Shown in pieces: positions 33,497-45,119 of a stretch of DNA of 64,000 bases. The DNA comes from Brachypodium distachyon (lineage: Eukaryota > Streptophyta > Magnoliopsida > Poales > Poaceae). The notes beneath the pieces were generated by a model. The model saw only the letters and a program-made list of their open reading frames with translations. It was not told the DNA's origin and made no database searches. The stretch is from the NCBI RefSeq assembly GCF_000005505.3, contig NC_016131.3:59939355-60003354 (forward strand), in the 5' to 3' direction. How positions within the stretch are numbered: the stretch's first letter is position 1; every line of letters begins with the position of its first letter. Position numbers and translations under genes: made by a program.

Positions 33497-35936
33497 TAAT
33501 TTTTAATTCGTGGTTGTTACCCCATTTTAAAAAATGTGCCAAAATTGCATCCCGTATTTGTAAATGCGTGTCATCTTTTACCCCATTTAACCAATCTATA
33601 AAGTCTATAAAGTTGAAACCCACTAAGTGCAGTTGATTTTGTAAGCTGCACATGCAGCTTATCAGCATCAACATTCATCTAATTATCAATTTCCATCTGA
33701 TTCCCGTTTTTTCGAATTTATTTCCATCTCATCCATTGGCCCATCAACGTCCAGCCCATTGACGTTGGAACGGCCCACCAAGCACACAGCCAGCCTTGCG
33801 TTGTCCATCCAGCCGTGAGTTTTCCTGATTCCTCGCGCAATCTCTCCCGTCTCCCGACGCGCTCGCTCAATCCCGTGTGTTTACCGGATTACATCCCGCA
33901 CACTCTCGATCCCGCATGGCGGTCTGCTCCTGGTGACATGGGCCGTTTTTGTGGACCTTAAGCAATGAACCTTTTCTTCTTCAAGGCATTGTCGTTCAAT
34001 ACTGCCACCGGAACGGATGCTCTCCCGAACTGATGAAGGGAGCTGATGACCAGTCGTGCCCCCTTTAAAGACCTGCCTCCTCTTCCTCCCCAGAGCCCCA
34101 TCCCCTAGGGTTCACCCATCGCCCTGCCCGCGCCGCCACCGTCATGTCGCAGCCCGGCATCGCTTTGCTACACCTATAGCAGGCGCCGACACGCTCGCCA
34201 CCATCCCGCCGGGCATGATGAATCGATGACAATTGCTACTCATCGTTCTCTCCGCGCTTGTAGTCGAGATTTCCTAACTTACATGTTGTTCTGATTTCAG
34301 CTATCTCGCTGAGACTAGGTTATTTGCCGGTTATGACACCCGGTGCCAATTCCTTGCAGTTGTGCTTACCCGTTCTCGATTTCTTGCCCTTCTATCTACA
34401 TCTTAAGGTATGTACCATGGTTATTTCTTCGTCGTGCTTGATTGCCGCATGTACTTCTGCTCCAATGGCCGACCTTCAGACCACTCATCAGAATTCTTTC
34501 TCTATCAGTTAGAGAACAAAGCCGCTTGCAGGCAGGTAGAATATAGATATGTCTCATACACCGACAAGGCCTAATCGCTGAAATACCTTTTTTTCCCCAG
34601 TGGAAAAACAGGACAAGACGGAAAAACGACTCGATTGAACGGTACATAGACCACCCGAACTGGTGGAAACCACATCAGACTGGTGCATTAGACTAAACTT
34701 AGCCCAACATGACTTTTCCATATTGCTTTCCGACTGCGAAAACATATACGTACCTGACCTAATTCACAACCCTGACCCATTTTCCAGCTCTGCAACTACA
34801 TCTCTTGAAGCGTTCGAGCTCACACCAATGAGCGGGCAGGAGTTGAAATGGAGAGGACAGCAAAGGTCTTCCCTTACGTTGAAGCCAGCTCACCACTGTC
34901 GCCGCCGCTCATCACCTTTGCCACCGCCAAATTCGGAACTTGCGAGCAGTATGACACAGAGGAGTGGGGAATGAAATCGAGAGCTCATGGATAGGCTAGT
35001 TCTATTTTGTATGCATGCACAAACTAATTTCCAAAGCGCTCTTATTTCTGCTCCGTCCGGTGGCATCATGCGGCCCCGTGCCACTAGTCGTGGAACCATG
35101 TGGTCCCTAGAGTAACACCAAATGTCACTCTCATGACACATGTCTCCCTAGGGTCATGCGACATGCCGCTCTACATCATGCCACTTGTCATTAATTCTAG
35201 GATCAAGCAACTAGATGATGCGTGCATGCCACCACGTGCCCATCTAATGGCGTTGATTCTTTTCTAAGATGGCCGAAGTCTTAATATCCGTAAAGATTGG
35301 TTCTACCGCGGATGGAATGGGATGCCGGATCTTGGACCCATCATTGATAGCTGAGGACAGTCACGGATGGCCTTGACCTATGAGAGAGAGACAAGAATGC
35401 CTCTCGGTCTACATTGTTACACGAGATGCAAGATAGTATCCTTAATCCAATGTCACATATTAGGCTCAGTGGCAGTCTTCGGGGCTTTCATGTCGCTATC
35501 AGACTATCATGGACCGACACATTTGCGTAGGACAGTTTTAAGATCATGTTATATACGAAATATTAGGAGATGAGTAAAATTTACAGTATCTGTAATTGGG
35601 CGTGCAAGTATAAAAATTAGAAGCAGCAAATCCCTAATTCGGAACTAAAATAATTTTTACTCTTGGCATACACACATTTGTTTCCCCCGAAACGGAAGCC
35701 GATATACAGACTACACACATGATTCATACAGCTATGACGTGCATTTCGCCGACGGGCAACCTTCAGCACTGTGCAGCGATCGACTCGCGTACAAAATCCA
35801 TCGAATCGATTTCGAATAATAATCCGCAAACAATGTGCACACACCAATGATAAACCGATGCACACCAGGCGTCTCTCTTCGATTCCTGGCTGGCCATGGC
35901 CTCCCGCTAATCGATCCCCAACTACGTACACGGAAT
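33497..35936. other. Intergenic; possible decayed gene start near 34.1 kb
   Basis: At 34085-34145 the sequence CCCATCCCCTAGGGTTCACC followed by ATGTCGCAGCCCGG looks like a plant leader and start codon, but the frame stops after 11 residues. A TTTCAG acceptor at 34301 and a TTAAG/GTATG donor at 34408 follow. This may be a decayed gene start; no protein is recognised. The rest shows nothing. Confidence 0.3.
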
Positions 35937-36383
35937 TTAATCAAAGACGGTGGGTGGGCTACGCGTCCACACCACCCTCCCGTCGCCGAAGCCGCACGCA
36001 ATCCTCGCCGGCCGCGACCAGGCGGCTGCCTGCGGCGCGACAGCCACCACGGCGGCTTCCGTGGACTCACCTTCCGCCTCCGGCACCGGCACGGGGCAGC
36101 GGCAGAGCGGGCACTCGGGGCGCAGCGGCAACCACCTGCCGATGCACTCCTCGTGGAACCCGTGCCCGCACCCCGCCAGCATCCGCACCTCAGAGTCACA
36201 GCTTCCTCCCGTCGTCCCGGCCACCAGCTCCGACAGGCACACCGCGCACTCTTGCGATGGCCACACCGCCGCCACGGCTCCTTCGGGCCTCACGTCGTCG
36301 TCGTCGTCGCGCGACGATCTCAAGACAAGAACCGCTGCTGCGGCTGCCGCACCGGCCACCACCGCTCCGGCAATGGCGATCAT
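35937..36383 (-). CDS. Short RING-H2 (ATL-like) E3 ubiquitin ligase
   Basis: Intron-less, 148 residues from the ATG at 36383. The open frame continues nine codons upstream to a GTG, which is not used as a start in plants. Residues 1-22 are hydrophobic (MIAIAGAVVAGAAAAAAVLV) and serve as membrane anchor. An acidic run DDDDD follows. The RING-H2 finger has C46, C49, C72, H74, H77, C80, C91 and C94, with W84 in the E2 contact position. The loop between the first and second cysteine pairs is longer than in the 24.1-kb protein (a GTTGGSCDSE insert), and no GLD motif is seen. A TATA motif about 60 bases upstream implies a very short leader. Substrate and pathway are unknown. Confidence 0.85.
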   Translation of the reverse strand: MIAIAGAVVAGAAAAAAVLVLRSSRDDDDDVRPEGAVAAVWPSQECAVCLSELVAGTTGGSCDSEVRMLAGCGHGFHEECIGRWLPLRPECPLCRCPVPVPEAEGESTEAAVVAVAPQAAAWSRPARIACGFGDGRVVWTRSPPTVFD

Positions 36384-36441
36384 GAGTCCTTCGGTGTTTA
36401 TGTCGGTCACGGGTGCTTTGTCGATGATGTGCGCGTGTGAG

Positions 36442-36451
36442 GGTATATAGG
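36442..36451 (-). promoter_or_regulatory. TATA box of the 35.9-kb RING-H2 gene
   Basis: CCTATATACC on the minus strand lies about 60 bases upstream of the ATG at 36383. Its distance predicts transcription starting roughly 30 bases before the ATG. This supports the ATG over the upstream GTG. Confidence 0.6.
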
Positions 36452-36947
36452 CGGCGAAGCGGTCGACGACGTGGATGCATCAACGCGCGGGTGAGGAGGA
36501 GCACATCCATCACACAACCGATCGACATGCGCGAAAGCGACCTCCGATCCTTTTCCGATGCTTAAAGAAAGGGATATATGCGCATTAAGCCAGTGGTTGA
36601 GGGCGTTCGTTACATACATGCTTTGCATGATGAGAGGTTCCCAATTATATGTGCACATTTTACTTTGCTTTAGAAAATTGTTGTGCGTACCTGCAACCGC
36701 TCGGCTCGATAATTCAGATGGGTTAACTAGCAAATCTTGCTTGTTAATAACTTATTTATAAGCACAGCAGATCGGAGATGCCCCGGAGGCTAAACAGGAT
36801 ATGCCAGCGCTGAATGAATGGATGATTTGTATCGCGCGAATGTAGGCCCGGTGCACACATATTGGGGGCGAGGCAAGACGGCAGCCAAGAACCCTTGTTC
36901 TAACACAAATACTAGAGAGAAAATAATTGTTATTGGTTCTATTAATA
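36452..36947. other. Promoter-side spacer of the RING-H2 gene
   Basis: No gene is seen. Moderately GC-rich up to 36540, then AT-rich. Confidence 0.35.
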
Positions 36948-37060
36948 CTTATTCCGATCCATATTAATTGTCACATATTTATCTAAATACGCTGCGTTTC
37001 ATTGTATAGGTACATGTGTATTTAGACAAATATGCGATAAGTAATACGGATTGCAGGGAG
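36948..37060. mobile_element. Stowaway-like MITE, 113 bp
   Basis: The left terminus CTTATTCCGATCCATATTAA and right terminus AGTAATACGGATTGCAGGGAG are inverted and flanked by TA. It sits 24 bases outside the target duplication of the large element that follows. It resembles the MITE at 258-378 in sequence (both contain CATTGTATAGGTACAT), so the two are probably one family. Confidence 0.7.
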
Positions 37061-37083
37061 TATTAATAACTGAATTGCGGTTG

Positions 37084-37092
37084 ATTTATAAA
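37084..37092 (+). repeat. Left 9-bp target-site duplication of the 10.7-kb element
   Basis: ATTTATAAA directly precedes the GGGTTTT terminus at 37093 and is repeated exactly at 47812-47820 directly after the AAAACCC terminus. Confidence 0.85.
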
Positions 37093-37427
37093 GGGTTTTT
37101 TATTTCTGTGCCCCTCATCCCTTAGCTGTACTCAGGAATACTCAGTCCTCATAACTGTGCTCGCTTCTAGACTTGTTCGCTTTCTGCTTCCTCGCAAATG
37201 CCCTCACGGAGCACCTGCTAACGGTCAAGCCCCTTTGGCCATTTGCTTCCGACGGGTGGGCCGCAGGGAGTGCTGACAGGTGGGGCCGGAGCCGCGTTTC
37301 TGGCGTGTGGGGCTGCGAGGAAACAGTGCAAGCGGGCAGGTCTTAACGGGTCTGGGTACCTTACATGCGGGCCACGTCCGTGCGTCCTGACAGGTGGGGC
37401 AGTCATCGTTAATGACAGGTGGGCCGA
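37093..37427 (+). repeat. Left terminal inverted repeat of the 10.7-kb MULE
   Basis: About 335 bp matching the reverse complement of 47470-47811 with small indels. Similarity is strongest over 37196-37390. Immediately inside, GATGACAGGTGGG-type units are repeated four times up to about 37520. Confidence 0.8.
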
Positions 37428-37675
37428 GGAAAGGCGGACCGCTGGGGCCGAGCCAGAGGATGATAGGTGGGCCGAGCCAAAGGATGACAGGTGGGACGAG
37501 GCTTCAGATGACAGGCGGGGCCAGTGTCATCTTTCCTTACATGTGGAGCCTACTTGCTCTCCTTTACTCTTGCTCTCCTTTACTCTCACCCAAATCCCGA
37601 CCAGCACCCTAAATCGGTGGAGGACGGCGGCGGCGCTACGGCTAGTAGGTGTGTAGAAACGAACGGGAGGCGGCG

Positions 37676-38627
37676 ATGGAGAGCACTAAACCACCTTCGT
37701 ACCACAACGTCGGTAGCTGCCGCCGATTCGAGGAGGAGATATTTTGCCACGGGGAGCCTGATATCTGGCTCGATGTGGCCGAGATAGTGATTTCCCGCAC
37801 CTTCGGAATGGAAGAGAAGGCGGCGAGGCTGCGAGGTAAAGACATCATTGCTACCATCCATATAGTATCAGCGCTCAATCCGTCGGCCACTTCGGCTGAA
37901 GAGGTCATGGCAGCTCTGAAGCAGCGCTGCAACTTCAAAAGGGGAGTGCGCATCACGGTATGTCCTACGCCAGGCAACTTTCTGATTTGCTTTGATTTGA
38001 GTGATGATTGCACGGCAGCGGTGATGCAATCGATGCGCATCAGGTGCCCTGCCGGTGACATCTCGTTTCGCCCCTGGACCTCCATCTTTCGTGGAGAGGA
38101 ATCAAAACTGCCTTTTAGCTGTGTTCTTAGCTTGGATGGACTGATGGAGGATGCGCAAGAGCTGGAATTTGTGAAGAATTTGATTAATCAGCTAGGAGGC
38201 GAGTTCGTGGCAATTCTGCGTAGGACTGATCCGCGTTGCGTGAAGCTCAGGGCATGGATGCGTGAGCCTTATGCCATCCCGAAGCGGTTGCTGATGAGAG
38301 TGCCTACTTCGGCCACACAACCAGCTCCTGAATATGCTGATGAGCTCCTTGATGATTTCGGGGGAAGAACCAGAAACCAGACGTGCTGTGTCGTTCGGGA
38401 TCATCGTCCACGTCCATGAAGTGGTCGATATGTTTCATCTTCTTACTGATAGTTCGGACCACAACAACAGTGACTACTCAGATTCTTCTTCACATGATGA
38501 AGCTTATCTGGACTATGGTGGTTCTGGAATACCGCAAGGAGATCTCACTCGCCTCCATGAGTTCCCTTGTTTTGCTGGCGCTGTAGATGGCTCGGGTCCT
38601 CCAAAAGGAGAGATTAATCCATGTTGA
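37676..38627 (+). pseudogene. DUF4283-like gene with a frameshift
   Basis: From ATG at 37676 (GGCGATGGAG context) one frame runs to 38419 (247 codons). It contains EEVMAALKQRCNF, then ITVCPTPGNFLICFDLSD, RCPAGDISFRPW and a PRCVKLRAWMREPYAIP-like block. This layout resembles the grass family of DUF4283-type proteins abundant within transposons. The expected C-terminal continuation (FGIIVHVHEVVD, then an acidic DSSDHNNSDYSDSSSHDE region and a PCFAGAVDGSG end) is in the next frame, which overlaps from 38334 and stops at 38627. The switch lies between about 38355 and 38400, so the gene seems broken by a one-base-type shift unless an intron hides there. A nucleic-acid-related role is only a family guess. 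Confidence 0.55.
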
Positions 38628-38940
38628 TGTTGTGTTCTGTTTAATCCATGTTGATTTTGATGTATGTTGTCTATGTATTAGTTTGTTGTTCGAAAACTAC
38701 CTATTTGTACTGATCAAGAGCAGGTTGTTGCTCTCTATCTGAACCTGGGCATGTACTGTTATCGGCACTTATCATTTCCTATGAATATCGTTTGCAATTT
38801 AACTTGCTCCAAATTGATTTTAGAGTGCACAAATGAAATCCGAATGGAAGTTTATGCAAGATGACCAAATTTCAACTTGTTTTGTAAAGGTTGACTTTTA
38901 TTGACCAGGGAAAAAATAGCCACATTTGGCTGTCCCAGCA
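38628..38940. other. 3' flank of the DUF4283-like gene
   Basis: Contains a short repeat (TTAATCCATGTTGATGTTG and TTAATCCATGTTGATTTTG) and T-rich sequence like a 3' UTR. No gene is seen. Confidence 0.35.
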
Positions 38941-39611
38941 CACCAAAATGGTTGCAGTTGGAAGAACCCTCAAGATTCGACCTTCTCCAAATTATTTTCT
39001 GATTGCATCAATAGAAAGTACATCAACACTGGTGAAATTTCAAACCCATTTGAGAAAGTTAACTTCGCGTTGACCAGGATTTATACCCACTCAAATCCAT
39101 TCAAATCTGCAAAAGTAAAGAGTTTTTTTGAACTTTTCTTTGAGGAGTCAAGTACTAACAATGTTTGCATAGTTCCAATAACTGTTCCACAACTTCAAAT
39201 CATGTATGTCGTATCATTTTGGCCCAAACACAACAAATTTAACTGAATTTGCAATTCAAAAAATATGAAAACACGTCCAAATTGAAAATGCTTTTGCATA
39301 CATGCAATACACACCAAATGTACTTAGTGTGCCAAATTTTACAAGATTTGGACAAAGTTTTAAATCCAAATGTCAAAATGAGTTTATTTCTCCAACATCT
39401 CCCTATGTGGTGCAATGTACATGAAGTACATTGTTAAATTTAGATAATGCTCTGATATTTTTTATGTGATGAAGTATCACTAAAAATTGACACTTGCATA
39501 AAATCATAATTTTTGGACAACTATTTCATATTATTAACATTTTTATACTTTTGAGTTAAGTGTAAATCACAGTAATGAAGTAATGAAGGTATAGAAATTT
39601 AATTTTCATTT
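38941..39611 (+). repeat. Direct repeat copy 1 (about 670 bp) inside the MULE
   Basis: Begins CACCAAAATGGTTGCAGTTG and ends near TTTAATTTTCATT. It matches 39971-40685 almost throughout (for example AATTGAAAATGCTTTTGCAT and AGTTAAGTGTAAATCA in both). AT-rich and non-coding. Confidence 0.85.
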
Positions 39612-39970
39612 CTGAGATGGTTTGCTAGTTTTTGAATATCCAATTCACTAAAATTTGCTTGTTTTTCACATTTTTGATGTCAAACGTGTGCAATACTAAT
39701 CCCAGAAGATTTAGACAGCTTTGTGAGTGCATCACAAGTGTTTCCACCAAATATGAGATTTTCTGTACTTGGGGATACTTTATCTTCGTACATTCTTTGA
39801 ATTTCTGAGTTTATTTATGAAAGATAGATAAACCCATGGAACTCAACAGAATGATGAGAAAATCGATGAAGAAAAGTTGTGTCTGGACCATACAAGTCGA
39901 GCAAAATTGGATTCCATTCGGTCCAGTCCAATTTCAAACCTATTTGTACATGAAAACAGGGATTTCACCA
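39612..39970. other. Spacer between the direct repeats
   Basis: AT-rich, no gene. Bases 39890-39970 include several CCAATTTCAAACC-like phrases related to the repeats. Confidence 0.35.
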
Positions 39971-40685
39971 CACCAAAATGGCTGTAGTTGCAAGAACCCC
40001 CAAGATTCGACCTTTCCCAAATTATTTTCTGATTGCACCAATAGGAAAGTACATCAAAAGTTAAGAACACAATTGAATTTTCAAACCCATTTGAGAGTTG
40101 ACTTAGCGTTGACCAGGATTTAAATCCACTCAAATCCATTCAAATCTGCAAAAGTAAAGAGTTTTTTTGAACTTTTCTTTAAGGAGTCAAGTACTAACAA
40201 TGTTTGGATACCTCCAATAGGTGTTCCACAACTTCAAATCATGTATGTCGTATCATTTTGGCCCAAACACAACAAATTTAACTGAATTTGAAGTTCAAAA
40301 AATATGAAAACACGTCCAAATTGAAAATGCTTTTGCATACATGCAATATATACCAAATGTGCTTAGTGTGGCAAATTTTATAAGATTTGGATAAATTTTT
40401 AAATCCAAATGTCAAAATGAGTTCATTTCTCCAACATCTCCCTGAGGTATTTCCCTTGAGGTGTTTCAGAAATACCTCAGGGAGATGTGGTGCAATGTAC
40501 ATGAAGTACATTGTGAAATTTAGATAATGCTCTGATTTTTTTTACGTGATTAATGTATCACTAAATATTGATACTTGCAGAAAATCATAATTTTTGGACA
40601 AATATTTCATATTATTAACATTATTATACTATTGAGTTAAGTGTAAATCATAGTAATAGAGGTATAAAACATTTAATTTTCATTG
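39971..40685 (+). repeat. Direct repeat copy 2 with a hairpin insertion
   Basis: Second copy of the 38.9-kb repeat, about 1030 bases further on. It differs by scattered substitutions and by about 40 extra bases at 40446-40485 that create a perfect hairpin. Confidence 0.85.
40435..40487. repeat. Perfect 19-bp hairpin, present in only one repeat copy
   Basis: CATCTCCCTGAGGTATTTC (40435-40453) is the exact reverse complement of 40469-40487, with a 15-base loop. Copy 1 at the matching place reads straight from CATCTCCCT into ATGTGGTG. The insertion therefore looks like a local inverted templated duplication. Confidence 0.8.
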
Positions 40686-41341
40686 AAACCTATGTGTTTG
40701 CGTTCTAATAGGTTACAATGGGTCCAATGGATCTTTCTTAAATCAATTTCTTGTCATAAATGTATTGAAAAAAGTGATTTTTCATTTAATGCCGAAATGT
40801 GCTGAAATACCAAAATATGTACGAAATATAGTAAAATTGCTCCAGAAATTCTTTGAGTAGAACAAGTAACATGTAATGTTACCAAACAAAAAATTTAATA
40901 TATTCTAAATCTTTATTTACAAACGTTTTGGACCCAACCCTCGAAAATTGGATAAAACTCTATCAGTGGCGGGTCAAGAAAAGCCCGCCACTCATGTAAG
41001 CCCGCCACGCGACACTGATAGTTATGGTCGGTTCGGACATGGATCCCCTGACGTATGTTACCCTGCGGTTTGGTCACTGGCAGGTGGGCCTCATGCCTGA
41101 CAACCCCACATGTCAGTGACTCTATGTCTGGGGAGGCTACGTCAGAGAATCTCCTTCCGGTTCTAGGCCTATGTGACAAGCTACTGCTCATTTTTTTTTT
41201 TCAAACACTTTACAGTGACTTGTAATCAAACTCACTTTTTTTCGGTGTTTGTTGCATTATTATTTTCTGTGTTTTTGCATTATCAACTATTCTTGCGGGT
41301 CATCTAGAAATTCGAATGGATCTTGAATATATATATATAGG
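40686..41341. other. CACTA-like subterminal remnant inside the MULE
   Basis: CAGTGGCGGGTCAAGAAAAG followed by CCCGCCACTCATG, then CCCGCCACG (40965-41015), is a palindromic motif common in subterminal regions of wheat-type CACTA elements (recalled). No CACTA terminus is visible. The surrounding sequence is AT-rich and non-coding. Confidence 0.35.
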
Positions 41342-42263
41342 GTCGCGCTATTTGACTCCCTGGGTGGTGCAGAATATTATTCTGCACCCGCGCCAGGCTT
41401 GCTGGACCGACCGCCCGCACCGCGCCACACGACCCCGCCCCGCACCGAGCGTGAATATTAATCTGCATGTGACGTAACAAATTTATGCCGGGGAGTAGTA
41501 GCACCGAGCGCACGTCTTGTTCGGTTTCTTTGCATGCACCGTAAGAAGTTTACGTTGAGGTAGCAGGAAGCATAATTTGTGACGAGTGTCTGCGCTTGCA
41601 TGAGATGTAAGAAAGTTACGTTGCAGCTTATAACAACATAGGATGCTGTTCAAGTTTGGTAATAAAATCATGTTGCCATCCAAAGCTTGCATAGTTGCAT
41701 GTGAAGTAATATTATTTCGCCTGTCAGATCCGTGCATGTAGTGACGTAGGAAAGTTAGGAGAGGAGAACAAAGGCACCGTGAGGGCTCGTATTCTATTCG
41801 ACCACCACGAGCCACATGAATATGTATTTAGGGAATATAAAAGTAATGCACTAATATGTTTCCTGTGCAAGTCATTTGTTCCATGAGTGAATTACAAAAG
41901 TTAATGGTCCATGTATCGGATCATTAGTTACATCATCTTCTTTTTGTCCTTGCTGCTTCCATCTTCATCCGAAAATTAATCAGTTACATTGCCATAAGGT
42001 ACATCAAAAGTAAACAAGCCAGGCTGGTATATACATACACAAGGGTAAGCACCACAATCCTACTTCTACAAGGCAAGAAAAAACAACTAAAGCATATATA
42101 CAGCGAGATTGTTCATAATGGCTCGCCTTCTAGATCAACCTGAAGCTCTGCTCTTTTGTCGTCCGTTTGCTGGTTGTGCTCGATGTCCGGAAATTTACGC
42201 TTCGATGATGGAGTTGAGGGGGTTTCTGCTCTCATCTCTGTTTTCTGCTACGGTTTCAATCCC

Positions 42264-42304
42264 GACGATTTTCCTTCCATTGAACGATTTTCCTTCCATT
42301 GAAC
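42264..42304 (+). repeat. 19-bp tandem duplication
   Basis: GATTTTCCTTCCATTGAAC occurs twice in direct succession. No gene is associated with it. Confidence 0.85.
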
Positions 42305-43370
42305 TTCGTTCAGGGCGGGCACTTCCTGGCCTTCTGTTGCTCAAGTATTTGTTGCAAATATCTTGCATGCTTCTCTATGCGCAGCTGTAGTTCTCTTCGT
42401 ATCTTATGGCTAACAGAACAATGACACGGTGCTGGTAAACTCCAAGATATTTTCTGAATTATAAGCAAGTTCTTTCATGAATAGTAACTAATTATTTTTA
42501 CCGAACAACTGAAAAGGCATAGATTAATCAAGACTGCTGAAACAATCTTGCAACTATAAGCTGCAGTAGGATGCTTCTGAACATGCAGTTTCATCTTAAA
42601 AATGCAAGTCCCTGATACTTACCTCTAACTGCTCTGCTCATGCAGCTATTTCTGAACCTTGATTTACACACGCAGCGCCTCCGCCATTTGAAAACTCCTA
42701 AGAAATGAAAATCAATGTGAATGTGATGACTATAGTTTGCGCAGAAAAAAAACACTCACAAGCATTCCATCGAACATGTGCAAGTCAATTTGACCCAACA
42801 TGATATTTCTTATGGCTGATGCACTTAACTATGCCAGTTGTGATAGCAGCAACTGGTATAATCACAAGACAAGGCAACAAGAGCATACAAAAAAAAAGCC
42901 CATCGATTCATCCAGCAAGTATTCAGCGACAGCATGACTGACTTACTGGGCGGCGTCTGCGGCGGCAAGCGGCATGTACAGGCGCACAAGGCGGTGGCCT
43001 CGTTTGGAAAATTGGGGAACGAGGAAGAAGAAATCAACGGCATGGGCCGATGTCGGTGGCCACGGTGGCAGCGAGGTCAGCGACGGGGCTGAGGGAGGAG
43101 CTGCCGGCGAGAGGGTGTGAGCAGATGTGGTCGACGACGAAGTATGCTTAGCAGTACTGGCCTCCATCCTCAAGTATTGGCAATGGGAATTCTTCAAGTG
43201 AGAAGCACTAAAAGGTTGTCAATTCCTGGTCTGTAAGCCTTGTGTTGAAAATTATCGTGGGAACAGATACCTTGTGGGAAAGGTGAGGCTAGCTTCGGGA
43301 GAGAAACGGTGGTCGTAAGAAAACAAGAAAAATTATGTAGAGGTTCATGAAACTAAACCACTGTTAATTT

Positions 43371-43646
43371 TCAAGCCTTCTGTGCAATAGAAAACATATC
43401 GTTAAACTGCCTAGAAATAGTACAAAGGGACCTTTCTTTCCAATTCCAGCAAGCTTTCAGGATCTTGTGAAATGCATCCACAAGTTTCGGGGAGAAAACA
43501 TAAGTCCACATCTGATTCACAATATCTTTCAGTGCCAAATGATTGGAGATTTCGAGGGGGGTTATACCTGCTGATAAGGCAACTTTGCTGCAATCACCAC
43601 TCAAATGTTGGAAAGGCTTTGGCAAACTTCCCTGAGTATTATTCAC
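43371..43646 (-). other. Uncharacterised open stretch (possible exon)
   Basis: Open on the minus strand for about 90 codons with protein-like composition (KLVDAFHKILKACWNWKERS). A second frame is also open for 60 codons, which weakens the coding argument. No family is recognised. It lies in the nested element and may be a captured exon. Confidence 0.25.
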
Positions 43647-44648
43647 TTCAATGGTGATTGAAAGAAAAAATGAGATAGACAGCAGTCATATATATTAGAA
43701 CAAACAGAAAACACCAAAAATATTGTTTACCTGCAGTTGGTTGACTAAGCCGAGAAGGCGAAGGTGATTAATTCTGGCTGAAAAGAGACATTGAATCGTG
43801 AGCGATAGTACAGCACAAGGATTTCACTTATGAGCAATATGAATGTCGATAAAACAAAATAGATATTTTCTGAAAAGAGACAATGAATCGTGAGCGATAG
43901 TACAGCAGGTAGTCCTTTGTAAGCAGCATCCCATAGTTGTTCCAGGATTAGTGTTCCATCTATTTGTCCGAATAATTTTCTGATGATTAATCAGCCTTCC
44001 AGTTCTACAGATTGTATATGTTACTTTGAAATCTATATTATCTTAGCTTTGTGACTGATATTAAATCAAAACAGCACAGCACTAGCCCCGCAAACTTCAC
44101 AACGGTAAAACGAATAATTTTCAAATACATAATTGTGAGATGATCTGATAGATAAGCCGTTATTAGTAAAAATATAAAGTGCACCTAGTTAGAATCTGTA
44201 CAGTAGAAAGAGTAACACATAGAAATATATTTAAAGCAACAGGAAAGAAACTGTGCTGCTCTTATTGGTATCATCACTCATCATTTCGTCAACCAAAACA
44301 CAGCCTCAGAGGCCTATCGAGCTGGCAATCAGGACAACATTAAAGACAAATCGAGGAATTCAATGTTTAACTGAAGCAAACTGTTCAATGTTGACAGTTC
44401 GTGTAATTGGTAATGACATGATATATTTCACACTAGTTGTTTAAAGATACAAACTCCATTGAATAATTCGTAAGCAATTCTAGCCACAGCTCTAACCTTA
44501 CCCAGATGTAAGCAACTCTTAATTTTAATCCTAGCAACATCAATCATAGCACAACTTATATATAAAGCATATTCTTCAGGACATTAACACAAACACATGG
44601 CATGCGGTTGAGAATAAGGTCTGAGAGCAAGAATTTTAGCTCCCACAA

Positions 44649-44828
44649 TTATATATAAAGCAAGACAAGAAAAAAACAAGGGGAAGAATATCCTGAGAGA
44701 TCCTGAGAGCAGTTGGTCTCCACCTCCTTGCAGGTTACTGTGATTACTTCCTCAAGGTAACCAAACTGCCGGCTAGCTACAAGTCCAATGGTCGCCACCG
44801 TCAACAACAAAGCTGTGTACAGATCACC
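44649..44828 (-). other. Possible captured exon, membrane-like peptide
   Basis: After an acceptor-like CGTCCAG on the minus strand, 59 codons are open to a TAA: GDLYTALLLTVATIGLVASR, then QFGYLEEVITVTCKEVETNC. A hydrophobic segment precedes a polar one. No ATG is present, so an upstream exon would be needed; the GC-rich block at 45.0-45.45 kb is the obvious candidate but no joined frame was proven. The protein is not recognised. Confidence 0.25.
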
Positions 44829-45119
44829 CTGGACGAGAGTTGAAAGAGACCAAGGAGGAGAAGAATTAGCAAGGCTCCATTACGTTGGAATTAATCAGAG
44901 AGAATTTTGCCTCAAAATAATCAGATAGATTCTTGCGTCAAAGAAAAGAGATACAGAGGAAGGGGAATTGGTTTGATTGGTTAACTTTGAGTTGGGGCTG
45001 AATCTGAGCGGCTGTTGCGGCTACCAAGGAACCAAGCGGCGGCGGCAGCAGGAGCAGCATCTCCGTCTCCAGCTCACGCACGAGCGCCGGCGAGAGAGAG
45101 AAGAAGACTAGCGAGGGGC

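Noticed and set aside
34663..34974. 103-codon plus-strand frame
   Set aside because: Begins with GTG, no family resemblance, no splice context.
36384..36410. Nine-codon N-terminal extension of the short RING-H2 protein
   Set aside because: Its first codon is GTG, and the TATA position places transcription start near the ATG at 36383.
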